A stretch of 64,000 nt of DNA from Acinetobacter sp. ANC 3929 (GCF_000369405.1 NZ_KB850002.1:1-64000), one strand, 5' to 3'. Counted from the stretch's first letter, positions 25,598 through 34,856 are shown. Translations and numbers: made by a program. The notes: generated by a model not told the origin, from the sequence alone.

Positions 25598-25615
25598 CCA
25601 AGCTGTATTATTCTG

Positions 25616-25669
25616 AATAGCCTTGAGTTTGACCGTTGTGATGCAATGGTTTTACTCGGGCTATTTTTA
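25616..25669 (+). terminator. Terminator after the TerC gene
   Basis: A long imperfect hairpin: AATAGCC (25616-25622) pairs with GGCTATT (25659-25665), with inner pairing ACCGTTG with CAATGGT, then a T run. Confidence 0.82.
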
Positions 25670-25683
25670 TTTGAGAATTCAAA

Positions 25684-26154
25684 ATGACATCATCACAAAA
25701 TTGTCCATGTGGGCAGGGGCAATATGCTGCGTGCTGTCAGCCTTTGCACTTAAAACAGCAAGTTGCTCAAAGTGCAGAGCAACTCATGCGATCGCGTTAT
25801 AGTGCTTTTGCATTGCAACAGATTGATTATATTTTGCAAACCACAGCCTTGGGGCAACAGTCGGCTTTAGACCGTGCTGCGATTGCAGACTGGAGTCAAT
25901 CGAATCAATGGCTCAAACTGGAAGTCGTGCGACATCAGCCCAAGCTGGACAAAACGCATGCGCTGGTTGAGTTTAAGGCACATTATCATGATGGCACGCA
26001 AGCTCATATTCATCATGAAGTTTCACATTTTGTTTTGCATCAACAGCAATGGTATTTCCTTGATCCAACGCTAGACATGCAGATCACCATGAAACAACCG
26101 TGTATTTGTGGCTCGGGGAAAAAATTTAAACAATGTTGTGCACAATTCATCTAA
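25684..26154 (+). CDS. YchJ family protein with SEC-C motifs
   Basis: A 156-residue YchJ (UPF0225) protein. SEC-C zinc motifs occur at both ends: NCPCGQGQYAACCQPLH (residues 6-22) and QPCICGSGKKFKQCC near the C terminus. The middle holds the YchJ core, with AEQLMRSRYSAFALQQIDYILQTT and ALVEFKAHYHDG. The C-x-C-x8-C-C patterns bind zinc. Function is unknown; in E. coli it has been linked to general stress without mechanism. It begins 15 bases after the terC terminator. Confidence 0.93.
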   Translation: MTSSQNCPCGQGQYAACCQPLHLKQQVAQSAEQLMRSRYSAFALQQIDYILQTTALGQQSALDRAAIADWSQSNQWLKLEVVRHQPKLDKTHALVEFKAHYHDGTQAHIHHEVSHFVLHQQQWYFLDPTLDMQITMKQPCICGSGKKFKQCCAQFI

Positions 26155-26206
26155 GTTTGTCTTAGAATAGCGCACACTTTTACGCCTGATTTAGGGATGT
26201 AGGCAG

Positions 26207-26851
26207 ATGTTACTCACCGTGATTTATATTATTGCCATTACTGCGGAAGCGATGACAGGTGCATTGTCAGCAGGTCGACGCAGTATGGACTGGTTTGGTG
26301 TGGTGCTGATTGCCTGTGTGACGGCTTTAGGCGGTGGTTCGGTTCGCGATGTGTTGCTCGGGCATTATCCTTTGACTTGGGTCAAACATCCTGAATATTT
26401 GGTTTTGACCTGTATTGCAGCGTTTGTCACCATCATTATTGCCAAATGGATGCGTCATCTGCGTAACATTTTCTTGGTCCTAGATGCTTTGGGTTTAATT
26501 GGTTTTACCATCATTGGTTGCCAGATTGCCTTATCCATGGGGCATGGTTTTGTGGTGTCTGCGGTGGCAGGAGTTTTAACAGGCGTGTCGGGTGGTATTT
26601 TGCGCGATATTCTGTGTAATGATGTACCGTTGGTGTTCCGTCGTGAATTGTATGCCAGTATTTCCTTTGTTGCCGTGATTTGTTACTGGGTGTGTTTGGA
26701 AGTTGGCTTGCCGCACGATCTCACCGTGATTTTTACGTTGGTGTTTGGTTTTACCTTACGTTTGATCGCGATTTATTTTGGTCTGGAAATGCCGAAATTT
26801 ATTTATCAAGAAGATGATGCCGAATCTGCTTCTTCAACAGATGAACATTAA
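26207..26851 (+). CDS. Trimeric intracellular cation channel family protein (UPF0126)
   Basis: A 214-residue integral membrane protein of the TRIC (UPF0126/YicG) family, with seven predicted helices and two GG-containing repeats: ALGGGSVRDVLLG (residues ~44-56) and GVSGGILRDILCN (~128-140), the duplicated TRIC halves. The bacterial and archaeal relatives are potassium-permeable homotrimeric channels; role here inferred. The tail is Glu/Asp/Ser-rich. A hairpin AGCGGC-TTTAT-GCCGCT at 26906-26922 follows without a T run. Confidence 0.92.
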   Translation: MLLTVIYIIAITAEAMTGALSAGRRSMDWFGVVLIACVTALGGGSVRDVLLGHYPLTWVKHPEYLVLTCIAAFVTIIIAKWMRHLRNIFLVLDALGLIGFTIIGCQIALSMGHGFVVSAVAGVLTGVSGGILRDILCNDVPLVFRRELYASISFVAVICYWVCLEVGLPHDLTVIFTLVFGFTLRLIAIYFGLEMPKFIYQEDDAESASSTDEH

Positions 26852-27085
26852 TCTCTCTAGATTAAAAGAAAAATATTTTATAAGAGCAAAAATAGTGTTC
26901 TGAGTAGCGGCTTTATGCCGCTTATCTGCTTCTAAATCACCAAGAACGTTTAAGTTTTGAGGTCTTGTAATCCTTCAAAGACACCATTTGACGTTTAAAC
27001 AACAACAAGGGCTTGTCACAACGCTTTCATCCACATAGCATACAAAGCATTGACGATAATAAATGATTTTGGATGACTCGCTGAA

Positions 27086-29305
27086 ATGACCAGCCTTGCA
27101 CATCATGCAACAGAAAACCGTTCCGTAGCCGAATTCACAGAGCAGGCTTACCTGAACTATGCCATGTACGTGATTATGGATCGTGCATTGCCCCATATCA
27201 GTGATGGCTTAAAACCCGTACAGCGCCGTATTGTCTATGCGATGAGCGAGTTGGGTTTAAAGTCGACAGGCAAACCGAAAAAGTCAGCACGTACTGTCGG
27301 TGACGTACTCGGTAAATATCATCCGCATGGCGATTCAGCCTGTTATGAAGCGATGGTGCTGATGGCACAGCCATTTAGCTATCGCTATCCATTGGTTGAA
27401 GGTCAAGGTAACTGGGGTTCGCCAGATGATCCAAAGTCATTTGCGGCAATGCGTTATACCGAAGCCAAATTGTCAGCGTATAGTGAGTTATTGCTGAGCG
27501 AACTCGGGCAAGGGACCAGTGAATGGCAAGATAACTTTGATGGCTCGATCAAAGAACCAATCACTTTACCTGCACGTATTCCCAATATTCTGTTGAATGG
27601 TACAACAGGGATTGCGGTGGGGATGGCGACCGATATCCCGCCACACAATTTACGTGAAGTGGTGAAGGGCACGATTGCGTTGATTCGTAATCCTGAAACC
27701 ACAGATGAAAAATTAGCAGAGTATATTCCTGCACCAGATTTACCAACCAAAGCTGAAATCATTACCCCGCCAGAAGAATTACTGAAAATTCAAACCACAG
27801 GCCGTGGTAGTTACCGTGTTCGAGCAGTGTATACGGTTGAGAAAAATGAAATCGTGATTAGCGAATTGCCGTATCAGGTTTCAGGTTCTAAAGTTGTGAC
27901 GCAAATTGCCGATCAAATGATTGCCAAGAAGTTACCTTTGGTTGCGGATATTCGAGATGAATCTGATCATCGAAATCCAACACGCTTGGTGATTGTGCTG
28001 CGCTCTAACCGTGTCGATGCAGAAACGGTAATGAGTCACTTATTTGCCACGACAGATTTAGAATCTAGCTATCGTGTCAATCTGAATATGATTGGAGCCG
28101 ATGGTCGCCCACAGGTGAAATCAATTCGCCGCATCTTGTTAGAGTGGATTGAGATCCGTAAGCAAACCGTGACCCGTCGTTTGCAATATCACTTAACCAA
28201 AATTGAAAAGCGTTTACATATCTTGGCAGGTCTTTTAATTGCCTACCTAGATATTGATACCGTGATTCGGATTATTCGCGAAGAAGATCAACCAAAACCT
28301 GTGTTGATGCAGCATTTTGGGATTGATGATATTCAAGCTGAAGCGATTCTGGAACTTAAACTGCGCCATTTAGCCAAGCTTGAAGAAATGGAAATTCGTC
28401 GTGAGCAAGAGGAATTGGAGGCGAAAGCAGCCATTATCCGTGAGCAATTGGCAAATCCTGAATCATTGAAAAATTTGATTATCGGTGAGTTGAAAGAAGA
28501 CGCGAAAAAATTTGGTGATGATCGCCGTTCACCAATCGTTGCGCGTGCAGATGCGGTTCAGATTAAAGAACAAGACTTGCTGCCTGCTGAAACGGTAACG
28601 GTTGTTTTGTCAGAAGCTGGATGGGTGCGTGCAGCCAAAGGTGGTGATGTTGATGCTGCGAACCTTAACTTCCGAGCGGGTGACCAGTATTTAAGTCATG
28701 CTGTGGGTAAAACCAATCAACGGGTGTATTTCTTGGATCAAACAGGCCGAAGTTACGCCTTGCCAATTAGCAGTCTACCTTCGGCACGAGGTTTAGGAGA
28801 ACCGCTTAGTTCAAAACTATCACCTGCTAGTGGCGTTTCGTTCACCCAAGTGTTTATTGATGATGATAACAAGGAATTATTAGTCGCTAGTTCAAATGGT
28901 TATGGTTTCAAAACGCAAGCTGCTCAGTTAGATACCAATGCGAAAGCAGGTAAAGCATTTTTAAGCGTAGCAGATAAAGCATTTGCTTTACCTTTGCTGC
29001 CAATTCAGCAAGCAACCCATGTTGCCATTCTGAGCTCATCAGGACGTTTACTGATTATTGATTTAGCAGAACTTCCAGTTTTGAATAAAGGTAAAGGTAA
29101 CAAGTTGATACAACTTGATGAAAAAGAGCAAATTTTATCCATGACAACCCTGACGTTAGATGAAATAATCCAAGTCGCTGCAGGACAACAGCATCTAAAA
29201 CTGAAAGGGGAAGATCTCCAAAAATATCTAGGAAAAAGAGCAACAAAGGGGCAACTTTTACCACGCGGATATCAAAAAGCAAATAGACTCTTCATTCAGA
29301 GATAA
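27086..29305 (+). CDS. parC: DNA topoisomerase IV subunit A
   Basis: A 739-residue type IIA topoisomerase A subunit, decatenating chromosomes with ParE. The N terminus (EFTEQAYLNYAMYVIMDRALPHISDGLKPVQRRIVYAM) is near-identical in pattern to other ParC proteins. The quinolone-determining loop HPHGDSACYEAM has Ser84 and Glu88, the wild-type residues that change in resistant Acinetobacter. The catalytic Tyr is in AAMRYTEAKLS (about residue 127). The C-terminal beta-pinwheel follows from about residue 490. No parE is adjacent, typical of gene splits in this group. Confidence 0.97.
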   Translation: MTSLAHHATENRSVAEFTEQAYLNYAMYVIMDRALPHISDGLKPVQRRIVYAMSELGLKSTGKPKKSARTVGDVLGKYHPHGDSACYEAMVLMAQPFSYRYPLVEGQGNWGSPDDPKSFAAMRYTEAKLSAYSELLLSELGQGTSEWQDNFDGSIKEPITLPARIPNILLNGTTGIAVGMATDIPPHNLREVVKGTIALIRNPETTDEKLAEYIPAPDLPTKAEIITPPEELLKIQTTGRGSYRVRAVYTVEKNEIVISELPYQVSGSKVVTQIADQMIAKKLPLVADIRDESDHRNPTRLVIVLRSNRVDAETVMSHLFATTDLESSYRVNLNMIGADGRPQVKSIRRILLEWIEIRKQTVTRRLQYHLTKIEKRLHILAGLLIAYLDIDTVIRIIREEDQPKPVLMQHFGIDDIQAEAILELKLRHLAKLEEMEIRREQEELEAKAAIIREQLANPESLKNLIIGELKEDAKKFGDDRRSPIVARADAVQIKEQDLLPAETVTVVLSEAGWVRAAKGGDVDAANLNFRAGDQYLSHAVGKTNQRVYFLDQTGRSYALPISSLPSARGLGEPLSSKLSPASGVSFTQVFIDDDNKELLVASSNGYGFKTQAAQLDTNAKAGKAFLSVADKAFALPLLPIQQATHVAILSSSGRLLIIDLAELPVLNKGKGNKLIQLDEKEQILSMTTLTLDEIIQVAAGQQHLKLKGEDLQKYLGKRATKGQLLPRGYQKANRLFIQR

Positions 29306-29413
29306 GGCTAGTATTCTGTGATACAAATACGTTATATATGACAATGTATTCATATTGTTTGAATAGATTGACAGGGCAATTCAAAAAGTTAAAAAAAATG
29401 TTTTGTCATGGAC

Positions 29414-29426
29414 GTAACGTTGTTAC
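29414..29426. promoter_or_regulatory. Inverted repeat upstream of fadD
   Basis: GTAAC-GTT-GTTAC is a perfect 13-base palindrome 36 bases before the fadD start. It could bind a regulator of fatty acid use; no consensus for FadR or PsrA was matched. Confidence 0.35.
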
Positions 29427-29461
29427 ATTTTTAAGGATTACCACTCGGAGATAATGGCATT

Positions 29462-31141
29462 ATGGAAAAGATTTGGTTTGCTGAATACCAAAAGACAGGA
29501 ATTCCAGAAACAGTTGAACTGCCTGCTGAAAACACCTCACTTGTTGATATTTTTGAACGCAATTTCCAAAAATTTGGTTCACGTGATGCCTTTATCTTCA
29601 TGGATAAAGTTTTAACGTTTAATGAGTTAGAAGTCGCTAGCCGTAAATTTGCTGCTTATTTACAAAGCTTAGGTCTAGCTAAAGGATCACGTGTTGCGGT
29701 CATGATGCCGAACGTTTTCCAATACCCAGTGGTTGCTTTAGGTGTGTTCCGTGCAGGTCTAGTGCTTGTGAATGTGAACCCATTATATACCGCACGTGAA
29801 CTTGAGCATCAATTGAATGACTCTGGTGCTGAAGTGTTGGTAATCATTGAAAACTTTGCCAGCGTTTATCAAAGCATTATTGGTAAAACACCTGTGAAGC
29901 ATGTTGTGGTGGCTTCTGTGGGTGATATGTTGGGTACATTAAAGGGTACATTGGTCAACTTTGTTTTACGTAAAGTACGAAAGCAAATTCCAGCGTGGAA
30001 CATCCCTGGACATACCAAATTTAATGCCGCATTAAACAAAGCCAATCCGAGTAACTATAAGCGCCCAAGCTTAACCTTAAGTGATACGGCAGTACTTCAA
30101 TACACGGGTGGTACAACGGGTGTTTCTAAAGGTGCTGAATTGACGCATCGTAACCTTGTTGCAAACTTACTTCAGTGTGAAGCAATTTTCTCAAGTAAAT
30201 TTGGTGCTTCTGACAGTGCGAAAGGTGATCGTATCGTTTGTGCATTACCGCTTTATCACATCTTTGCATTCATGGTGTGCGCGCTTTACGGTATGTACAA
30301 AGGTCAAGCCAATATCTTGATTCCAAATCCACGTGACTTACCAGCGGTGGTGGGTGAGTTGCGTAAATACCAACCTTCATTCTTCCCAGCAGTAAATACA
30401 TTGTTTAATGCCTTGGTAAATAATGAAGAATTCAAACAGCTTGACCATAGCAATCTGAAGATGGCAATGGGCGGTGGTATGGCTGTATTGCCTTCGACTG
30501 CGGCAGCATGGAAAAAGATCACAGGTACAACCATTATCGAAGGTTATGGCTTATCTGAGACTTCTCCTGTTGCAACTGCGAATCCACCTGCAACAACTGA
30601 ATTTAGTGGCACGATTGGTATTCCATTGCCATTAACAGAAGTTGCAATTTTGGATGATGACGGGAAAGAAGTTGCGCTTGGTGAACAAGGTGAAATCTCA
30701 ATCCGTGGCCCTCAAGTCATGAAAGGCTACTGGAATCGTGCAGATGAAACAGCCAAAGTGATGACCGCTGATAATTTCTTCCGTACAGGTGACATCGGTG
30801 TAATGGATTCACGTGGTTATGTGAAGATTGTTGACCGTAAAAAAGACATGATCTTGGTGTCAGGCTTTAACGTTTACCCGAGTGAAATCGAAGAAGTGAT
30901 TGCGAAGCATCCAAAAGTATTGGAAGTGGCTGCGATTGGTGTTCCAGATGAAAAATCAGGTGAAGTACCAAAATTATTCATCGTGAAGAAAGATCCTTCT
31001 TTAACCACAGAAGAAGTCATTGCGTATGCCAAACAAAACTTAACGGGCTACAAATGCCCACGTTATGTTGAGTTTATGGAAGAATTACCGAAATCAAACG
31101 TGGGTAAAATCTTACGTAAAGATTTACGTAAACCAGCGTAA
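29462..31141 (+). CDS. fadD: Long-chain fatty acid-CoA ligase
   Basis: A 559-residue adenylate-forming enzyme that activates fatty acids with ATP and CoA for beta-oxidation. Motifs in order: P-loop-like YTGGTTGVSKGAELTHRN (residues ~214-231), GYGLSETSPV (A5, ~361-370), FRTGDIGVMDSRGYVKIVDRKKDMILVSGFNVYPSEIEE (A7-A8, ~440-478) and the C-terminal catalytic Lys in NVGKILRKDLR. The VDRKKDMILVSGFNVYPSE string is the FadD signature. A palindrome (29414) and a TTGACA-like -35 lie upstream. A bidirectional terminator follows. Confidence 0.95.
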   Translation: MEKIWFAEYQKTGIPETVELPAENTSLVDIFERNFQKFGSRDAFIFMDKVLTFNELEVASRKFAAYLQSLGLAKGSRVAVMMPNVFQYPVVALGVFRAGLVLVNVNPLYTARELEHQLNDSGAEVLVIIENFASVYQSIIGKTPVKHVVVASVGDMLGTLKGTLVNFVLRKVRKQIPAWNIPGHTKFNAALNKANPSNYKRPSLTLSDTAVLQYTGGTTGVSKGAELTHRNLVANLLQCEAIFSSKFGASDSAKGDRIVCALPLYHIFAFMVCALYGMYKGQANILIPNPRDLPAVVGELRKYQPSFFPAVNTLFNALVNNEEFKQLDHSNLKMAMGGGMAVLPSTAAAWKKITGTTIIEGYGLSETSPVATANPPATTEFSGTIGIPLPLTEVAILDDDGKEVALGEQGEISIRGPQVMKGYWNRADETAKVMTADNFFRTGDIGVMDSRGYVKIVDRKKDMILVSGFNVYPSEIEEVIAKHPKVLEVAAIGVPDEKSGEVPKLFIVKKDPSLTTEEVIAYAKQNLTGYKCPRYVEFMEELPKSNVGKILRKDLRKPA

Positions 31142-31172
31142 GACTTTTCAGGTTTTTCGAATAGAGAAGCAT

Positions 31173-31201
31173 AAAAAAACGCCGCAATCGCGGCGTTTTT
31201 T
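31173..31201. terminator. Bidirectional terminator between fadD and a membrane protein gene
   Basis: CGCCGC (31180-31185) pairs with GCGGCG (31190-31195) around AATC, flanked by A and T runs. Confidence 0.92.
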
Positions 31202-31209
31202 ATTTGGAT

Positions 31210-31602
31210 TTATTTGGCACTATTTGATTTCATTAACCAACGGTCGATATAAGGTCGTCCAAGGCCGATAATGCCGACAAACACCACCATGGTCACCAGC
31301 TGAAAACGTAAACGGGTTGGATCGATACCATTAAAACTAAAATAGTTATCTGCAACAGCATACAGCACGATTACTGCGAGCCAGTGCCAAAGTGTTAAGC
31401 GATAAATACCGACGGCATAAAAGGCCACGGTGAGAATCACAAAGGTACCTAAAGTTGATTGCCAATTCAGATTGGCACAAATCACACAGAGTAAAAAGGC
31501 GACGATTGGTAGTACAACTTTCAGCACACGATCCACTAAAAGCTGATGCTGTCGTTGTTGGGCGAGAACATCAAACATTTCTTTTTGATCTTGGCGTTGC
31601 AT
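31210..31602 (-). CDS. Hypothetical membrane protein
   Basis: Unrecognised. A 130-residue protein with an N-terminal soluble segment rich in Gln and Arg (residues 1-25) and four predicted hydrophobic helices (about 26-44, 50-68, 70-88 and 100-118). The N-terminal part is helical and may contact a partner. It is divergent from the MAPEG gene at 31738, with a 27-base inverted repeat in the gap, and convergent with fadD. No family assignment was possible from the sequence. Confidence 0.72.
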   Translation of the reverse strand: MQRQDQKEMFDVLAQQRQHQLLVDRVLKVVLPIVAFLLCVICANLNWQSTLGTFVILTVAFYAVGIYRLTLWHWLAVIVLYAVADNYFSFNGIDPTRLRFQLVTMVVFVGIIGLGRPYIDRWLMKSNSAK

Positions 31603-31635
31603 GGTTGCACCTTAAAACTGTATGAAAAAACACAA

Positions 31636-31662
31636 CTTTTACACAAATACGCTGTGTAAAAG
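31636..31662. repeat. 27-base inverted repeat in a divergent promoter region
   Basis: CTTTTACACA (31636-31645) and TGTGTAAAAG (31653-31662) are perfect 10-base arms with a 7-base spacer, between a minus-strand membrane protein gene and the plus-strand MAPEG gene. It could be an operator or a hairpin in a leader. No T run follows, so a terminator is unlikely. Confidence 0.6.
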
Positions 31663-31737
31663 AAACGCTTGTTGAACAAGCACAAATGAAAGTTCAATAA
31701 ATTATAGATTATGATAGCATGATCAGAAGAACTTCAA

Positions 31738-32151
31738 ATGATGGATGTCAGCATGCAAGGTATTAGCGGCATTATATTGATGATTATAGTCGCATGTTTG
31801 TTGCCGTATGTGTTTACCTTGATTACAAAATCAAAAGGTGGTTTTCAAGCAAAAGATAATCAAAACCCGCGTGAGTTTTTAGCTAAAACAACAGGGGTCT
31901 CTGCACGTGCCAATGCTGTGCAACAAAATAGCTTTGAAAGTTTACCTTTGTTTATCGCTGCGATTCTGATGGCAGAATATATGGTGGTGCCAGAGCGATT
32001 TATTTTTAGCTTAGGCTGGGCCTATATTGTATTTCGTGTGATTTACGGCATCTGTTATTTAGCCAATTTGGCAACTTTGCGTTCAATCATTTGGTTTTTC
32101 TCTCTGCTTTGTCCAATTTTACTGTTCGTGATTACCATCAAAATGACTTAA
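31738..32151 (+). CDS. MAPEG family membrane protein
   Basis: A 137-residue MAPEG (membrane-associated eicosanoid and glutathione metabolism) protein with four helices (residues ~8-28, 55-75, 85-105 and 110-130). The family landmark is the segment RANAVQQNSFESLPLF (residues ~56-71) after the first helix, with Arg and Glu typical of the glutathione-binding site of the bacterial branch. Whether it is a glutathione transferase or peroxidase is unknown. The start follows directly after a long gap shared with the opposite-strand gene; the first of two tandem Met is used. Confidence 0.88.
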   Translation: MMDVSMQGISGIILMIIVACLLPYVFTLITKSKGGFQAKDNQNPREFLAKTTGVSARANAVQQNSFESLPLFIAAILMAEYMVVPERFIFSLGWAYIVFRVIYGICYLANLATLRSIIWFFSLLCPILLFVITIKMT

Positions 32152-32267
32152 GCGCTGTAGGATAGAAAATTCTCCAGCTGTTTGCATATCTAGCATCATT
32201 TTCATTGTATTCACGTTATAATCTGTCGGATTTACATCTGACTTCACAATATTAAACGAGTGTTGAT

Positions 32268-32795
32268 ATGAGTTATAGCAATATTCCTGCGGGTAAAGAC
32301 GCACCTAATGACATCTATGTCATCATCGAAATTCCTGCAAATGCAGCGCCAATCAAATATGAAATCGATAAAGATTCAGATGCGTTATTTGTAGACCGTT
32401 TCATGGGTACAGCAATGTTCTACCCAGCAAACTACGGTTATGTACCAAATACATTATCTGAAGATGGTGACCCATTAGACGTACTTGTTGTAACTCCACA
32501 TCCTGTTGCTGCAGGTTCTGTGATTCGTTGCCGTCCAGTAGGCAAATTAAAAATGGAAGATGATGGTGGTATCGACGCGAAACTCATCGCAGTTCCACAC
32601 GAAAAATTATCTCCATTGTATAAAGATGTTCAAGAATATACGGATCTTCCGCCATTATTGATCAGCCAAGTTGAGCACTTCTTTGCTCACTATAAAGATT
32701 TAGAGCCTGGTAAGTGGGTAAAAATCAGTGGTTGGGAAGGTGCTGATGTTGCGAAAGCTGAAGTACTTAAAGCAATCGAAGCTGCTAAAAAGTAA
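32268..32795 (+). CDS. ppa: Inorganic pyrophosphatase
   Basis: A 175-residue family I soluble pyrophosphatase, hydrolysing PPi to phosphate and pulling biosynthesis forward. The active-site signature DGDPLDVLVVT (residues ~66-76), the substrate-contacting YGYVPNT upstream, and VIRCRPVG with EDDGGIDAKLIAVP carry the metal-binding acidic residues. The length is typical of the prokaryotic hexameric enzyme (~175). It begins 117 bases after the MAPEG gene and is followed by a strong bidirectional terminator. Confidence 0.96.
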   Translation: MSYSNIPAGKDAPNDIYVIIEIPANAAPIKYEIDKDSDALFVDRFMGTAMFYPANYGYVPNTLSEDGDPLDVLVVTPHPVAAGSVIRCRPVGKLKMEDDGGIDAKLIAVPHEKLSPLYKDVQEYTDLPPLLISQVEHFFAHYKDLEPGKWVKISGWEGADVAKAEVLKAIEAAKK

Positions 32796-32840
32796 CTTTG
32801 AAATATTGAACCAAGCTTTAGATTTTTAAAGCTTGGCAAT

Positions 32841-32873
32841 AAAAAAACTCCATTCATTTGAATGGAGTTTTTT
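32841..32873. terminator. Bidirectional terminator between ppa and the porin gene
   Basis: ACTCCATTCA (32847-32856) pairs with TGAATGGAGT (32859-32868), with A and T flanks. Confidence 0.92.
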
Positions 32874-32894
32874 TATTGCTTGATCAACTGTGAA

Positions 32895-34196
32895 TTAGAA
32901 TAATTTCACAGGGATATCAAGCCAGATACGCCATTCGTTGGTATCACCGATATAGTTACCCGCTTGATAAGCATCGCTTGCACGGTAATAAGAGTGACGT
33001 AAACGTAAGCTTGCATCTTTGGCAAAACCAGATTGAACAGTATATTTTACCTGATTAAAGAATTCACGTTCTTGAGCATTGTCCGTTACGTTTTTAACTT
33101 TAATGTCCCAACCGTAAACAAATGCAGTCGTCCAGCTTAAGCCTGGAACACCATAACCACCAAAGTCGACGTTATATTGTAATTGCGCAGATTTTTCGCT
33201 GTTACCAATAAAGTCAGACAGGTAAGAGTTTGGCAAATAGATACTTTGTGCACCATCAGCGTTCTCACCATAGTCATAACCAGTATTGCCATTGTTTTGT
33301 TGGTAAGCCAACATCACGCTGTGAGGACCTGTGTTATACGTTGTAGAAAGTGCCCAAATGGTATTTTTGCGATTAGACAAATCATCAGTTGTACTTGAAT
33401 AAGTACTTCCTTTTTCATCCCACTTGGTGTGGTATGCGCTTAAGTCATAAGTCAAACCACTGTTTTTATCTAATGGTTGCTTATAGTTCACATTGATATA
33501 ATGACGATCCAATTTATCTTTGCTGTCTAAGCCAAAGTAAGCGGCATTCAAGTTGTCATCAAATTTGTATTTTGCGCCCCAAACGACTGCACGATCTAAA
33601 CGGCGGCCATCGGTATTGATTTGATCAGAGTATTGGTCTTTGGTGAATTTACCCGCAGTTAACTCTAAACCATCAATCTCACGGCTAGTTGCCAAAACAC
33701 CTTCAAAGTATTCAGGTACTAAACGTGTGGTATTGCTGGCTAAGACAGGGATGTCTAAAACTTGAGTACCGTAGGTCACAGTTGTATTCGAGATACGTGC
33801 TTTTACAAAACCGCCACCACGTGCCCAGTGATCATAAGCTGAGCCGTCTGGATGCTTCGGAATCATACCGTTGCCAGAGTTGTTGTTTGAGCCTAATTTA
33901 AAAGAGCCATCACCGATAACACCTGCACCAAAGCCAACCAAACCTTGGGTAAATCCTGTTTCCAGTTTTACCATTGCGGTTTGAGCGTATGAACTAGTGT
34001 CTTTAACAGGTACTTCTTCGCCTTTTTGATTAATGTAGTTTTTCTTGTCACGATTTAAATAACCAGTACGGAATAAAATATCCCCTTTGGCATCTTCAAC
34101 AAGTCCTTTTGCTTCGCTTTGTTCGCTTGCATATGTTGAGGTAATTAACGCGGCATTAATCAAAACCGCTAAAGTAAGTTTATTTGCCTTTGGCAT
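32895..34196 (-). CDS. OprD family outer membrane porin
   Basis: A 433-residue outer membrane beta-barrel of the OprD family, carrying small substrates such as basic amino acids, aromatic acids and, in Pseudomonas, carbapenems. The signal peptide is KANKLTLAVLINAALITSTYA. The OprD landmarks are VEDAKGDILFRTGYLNRDKKNY near the N terminus, GLELTAGKFTKDQYSDQ, and a C-terminal strand ending WLDIPVKLF with terminal Phe, as needed for BAM recognition. Start chosen at 34196: GAGG lies 6 bases upstream. An ATG 12 bases further upstream lacks spacing for a ribosome binding site. Substrate is unknown. Confidence 0.9.
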   Translation of the reverse strand: MPKANKLTLAVLINAALITSTYASEQSEAKGLVEDAKGDILFRTGYLNRDKKNYINQKGEEVPVKDTSSYAQTAMVKLETGFTQGLVGFGAGVIGDGSFKLGSNNNSGNGMIPKHPDGSAYDHWARGGGFVKARISNTTVTYGTQVLDIPVLASNTTRLVPEYFEGVLATSREIDGLELTAGKFTKDQYSDQINTDGRRLDRAVVWGAKYKFDDNLNAAYFGLDSKDKLDRHYINVNYKQPLDKNSGLTYDLSAYHTKWDEKGSTYSSTTDDLSNRKNTIWALSTTYNTGPHSVMLAYQQNNGNTGYDYGENADGAQSIYLPNSYLSDFIGNSEKSAQLQYNVDFGGYGVPGLSWTTAFVYGWDIKVKNVTDNAQEREFFNQVKYTVQSGFAKDASLRLRHSYYRASDAYQAGNYIGDTNEWRIWLDIPVKLF

Positions 34197-34208
34197 AGCT
34201 CGCCTCAT

Positions 34209-34856
34209 TAAAAAAAATAAATTTGGGATAGAACCGAAATTTTGACCAATTGTATAAGTTATGCATAAAAAAGATAGATTTTTATTAAAATAATTTAATT
34301 AATATTAAATAAAATACTTATATAATTTTATGATTTATTTCTCGTTTAATAATGCATAAAAATTAATTTAAATATTTGATTTTAAATGATAAAGTGTTTT
34401 ATTTTGCGCATAAAATAGTCTGATTATTTTTTGATTTATTTTTGCTGAAATATGTGATTTATTACATTATTTTTTCTTTTTATTTAATGAGTTATTTTTT
34501 CTTTGTTTAAAAAATAAGCGTATCGGTTTGCAAAAAATACCATCCCGACGAATGACAGTGACTGATCAATCCAAAAGTTACAGATATTCAGACGAATTTA
34601 AGTTTTTTGTCGATGCACTTTTATGGACCATTGCCTCTTTTATAGTGGAATGCTTATCTTTTAAGCATTTTTGTTGATTGAATTAGCACCAATATGCCTC
34701 TTTTTTGTGCGAAAAATAGTCTTTATTTTTCTGTCGCTTCTAAATAGTTCAAAAAAAAAGATCTGTTTTTGATAAAGACCAATTCTGAGGCATCTATGCG
34801 CGAACCTCAGCACTTTTATGGGACGAAACCGAGATTTAGCGTGGTTTTTCTAAAGT
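34209..34856. other. Gene-free AT-rich stretch upstream of torF-type gene 1
   Basis: Nearly 650 bases without a credible gene and very AT-rich to about 34500. Candidate NtrC sites are TGCACTTTTATGGACCA (34614-34630) and AGCACCAATATGC (34685-34697), 236 and 165 bases before the sigma-54 promoter. The OprD promoter must lie at the left end but shows no clear consensus. Confidence 0.5.
34614..34701 (+). promoter_or_regulatory. Two candidate NtrC enhancer sites
   Basis: Site 1 (34614-34630) has TGCAC-T-TTTA-TGG-A-C-CA against the consensus TGCACC-N4-TGGTGCA. Site 2 (34685-34701) matches GCACCAATATG exactly in the first 11 consensus positions, then diverges. The flank TCGATGCACT of site 1 is repeated at 39744-39753 before glnK. 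Both lie at normal enhancer distance from the sigma-54 promoter at 34857. Confidence 0.45.
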
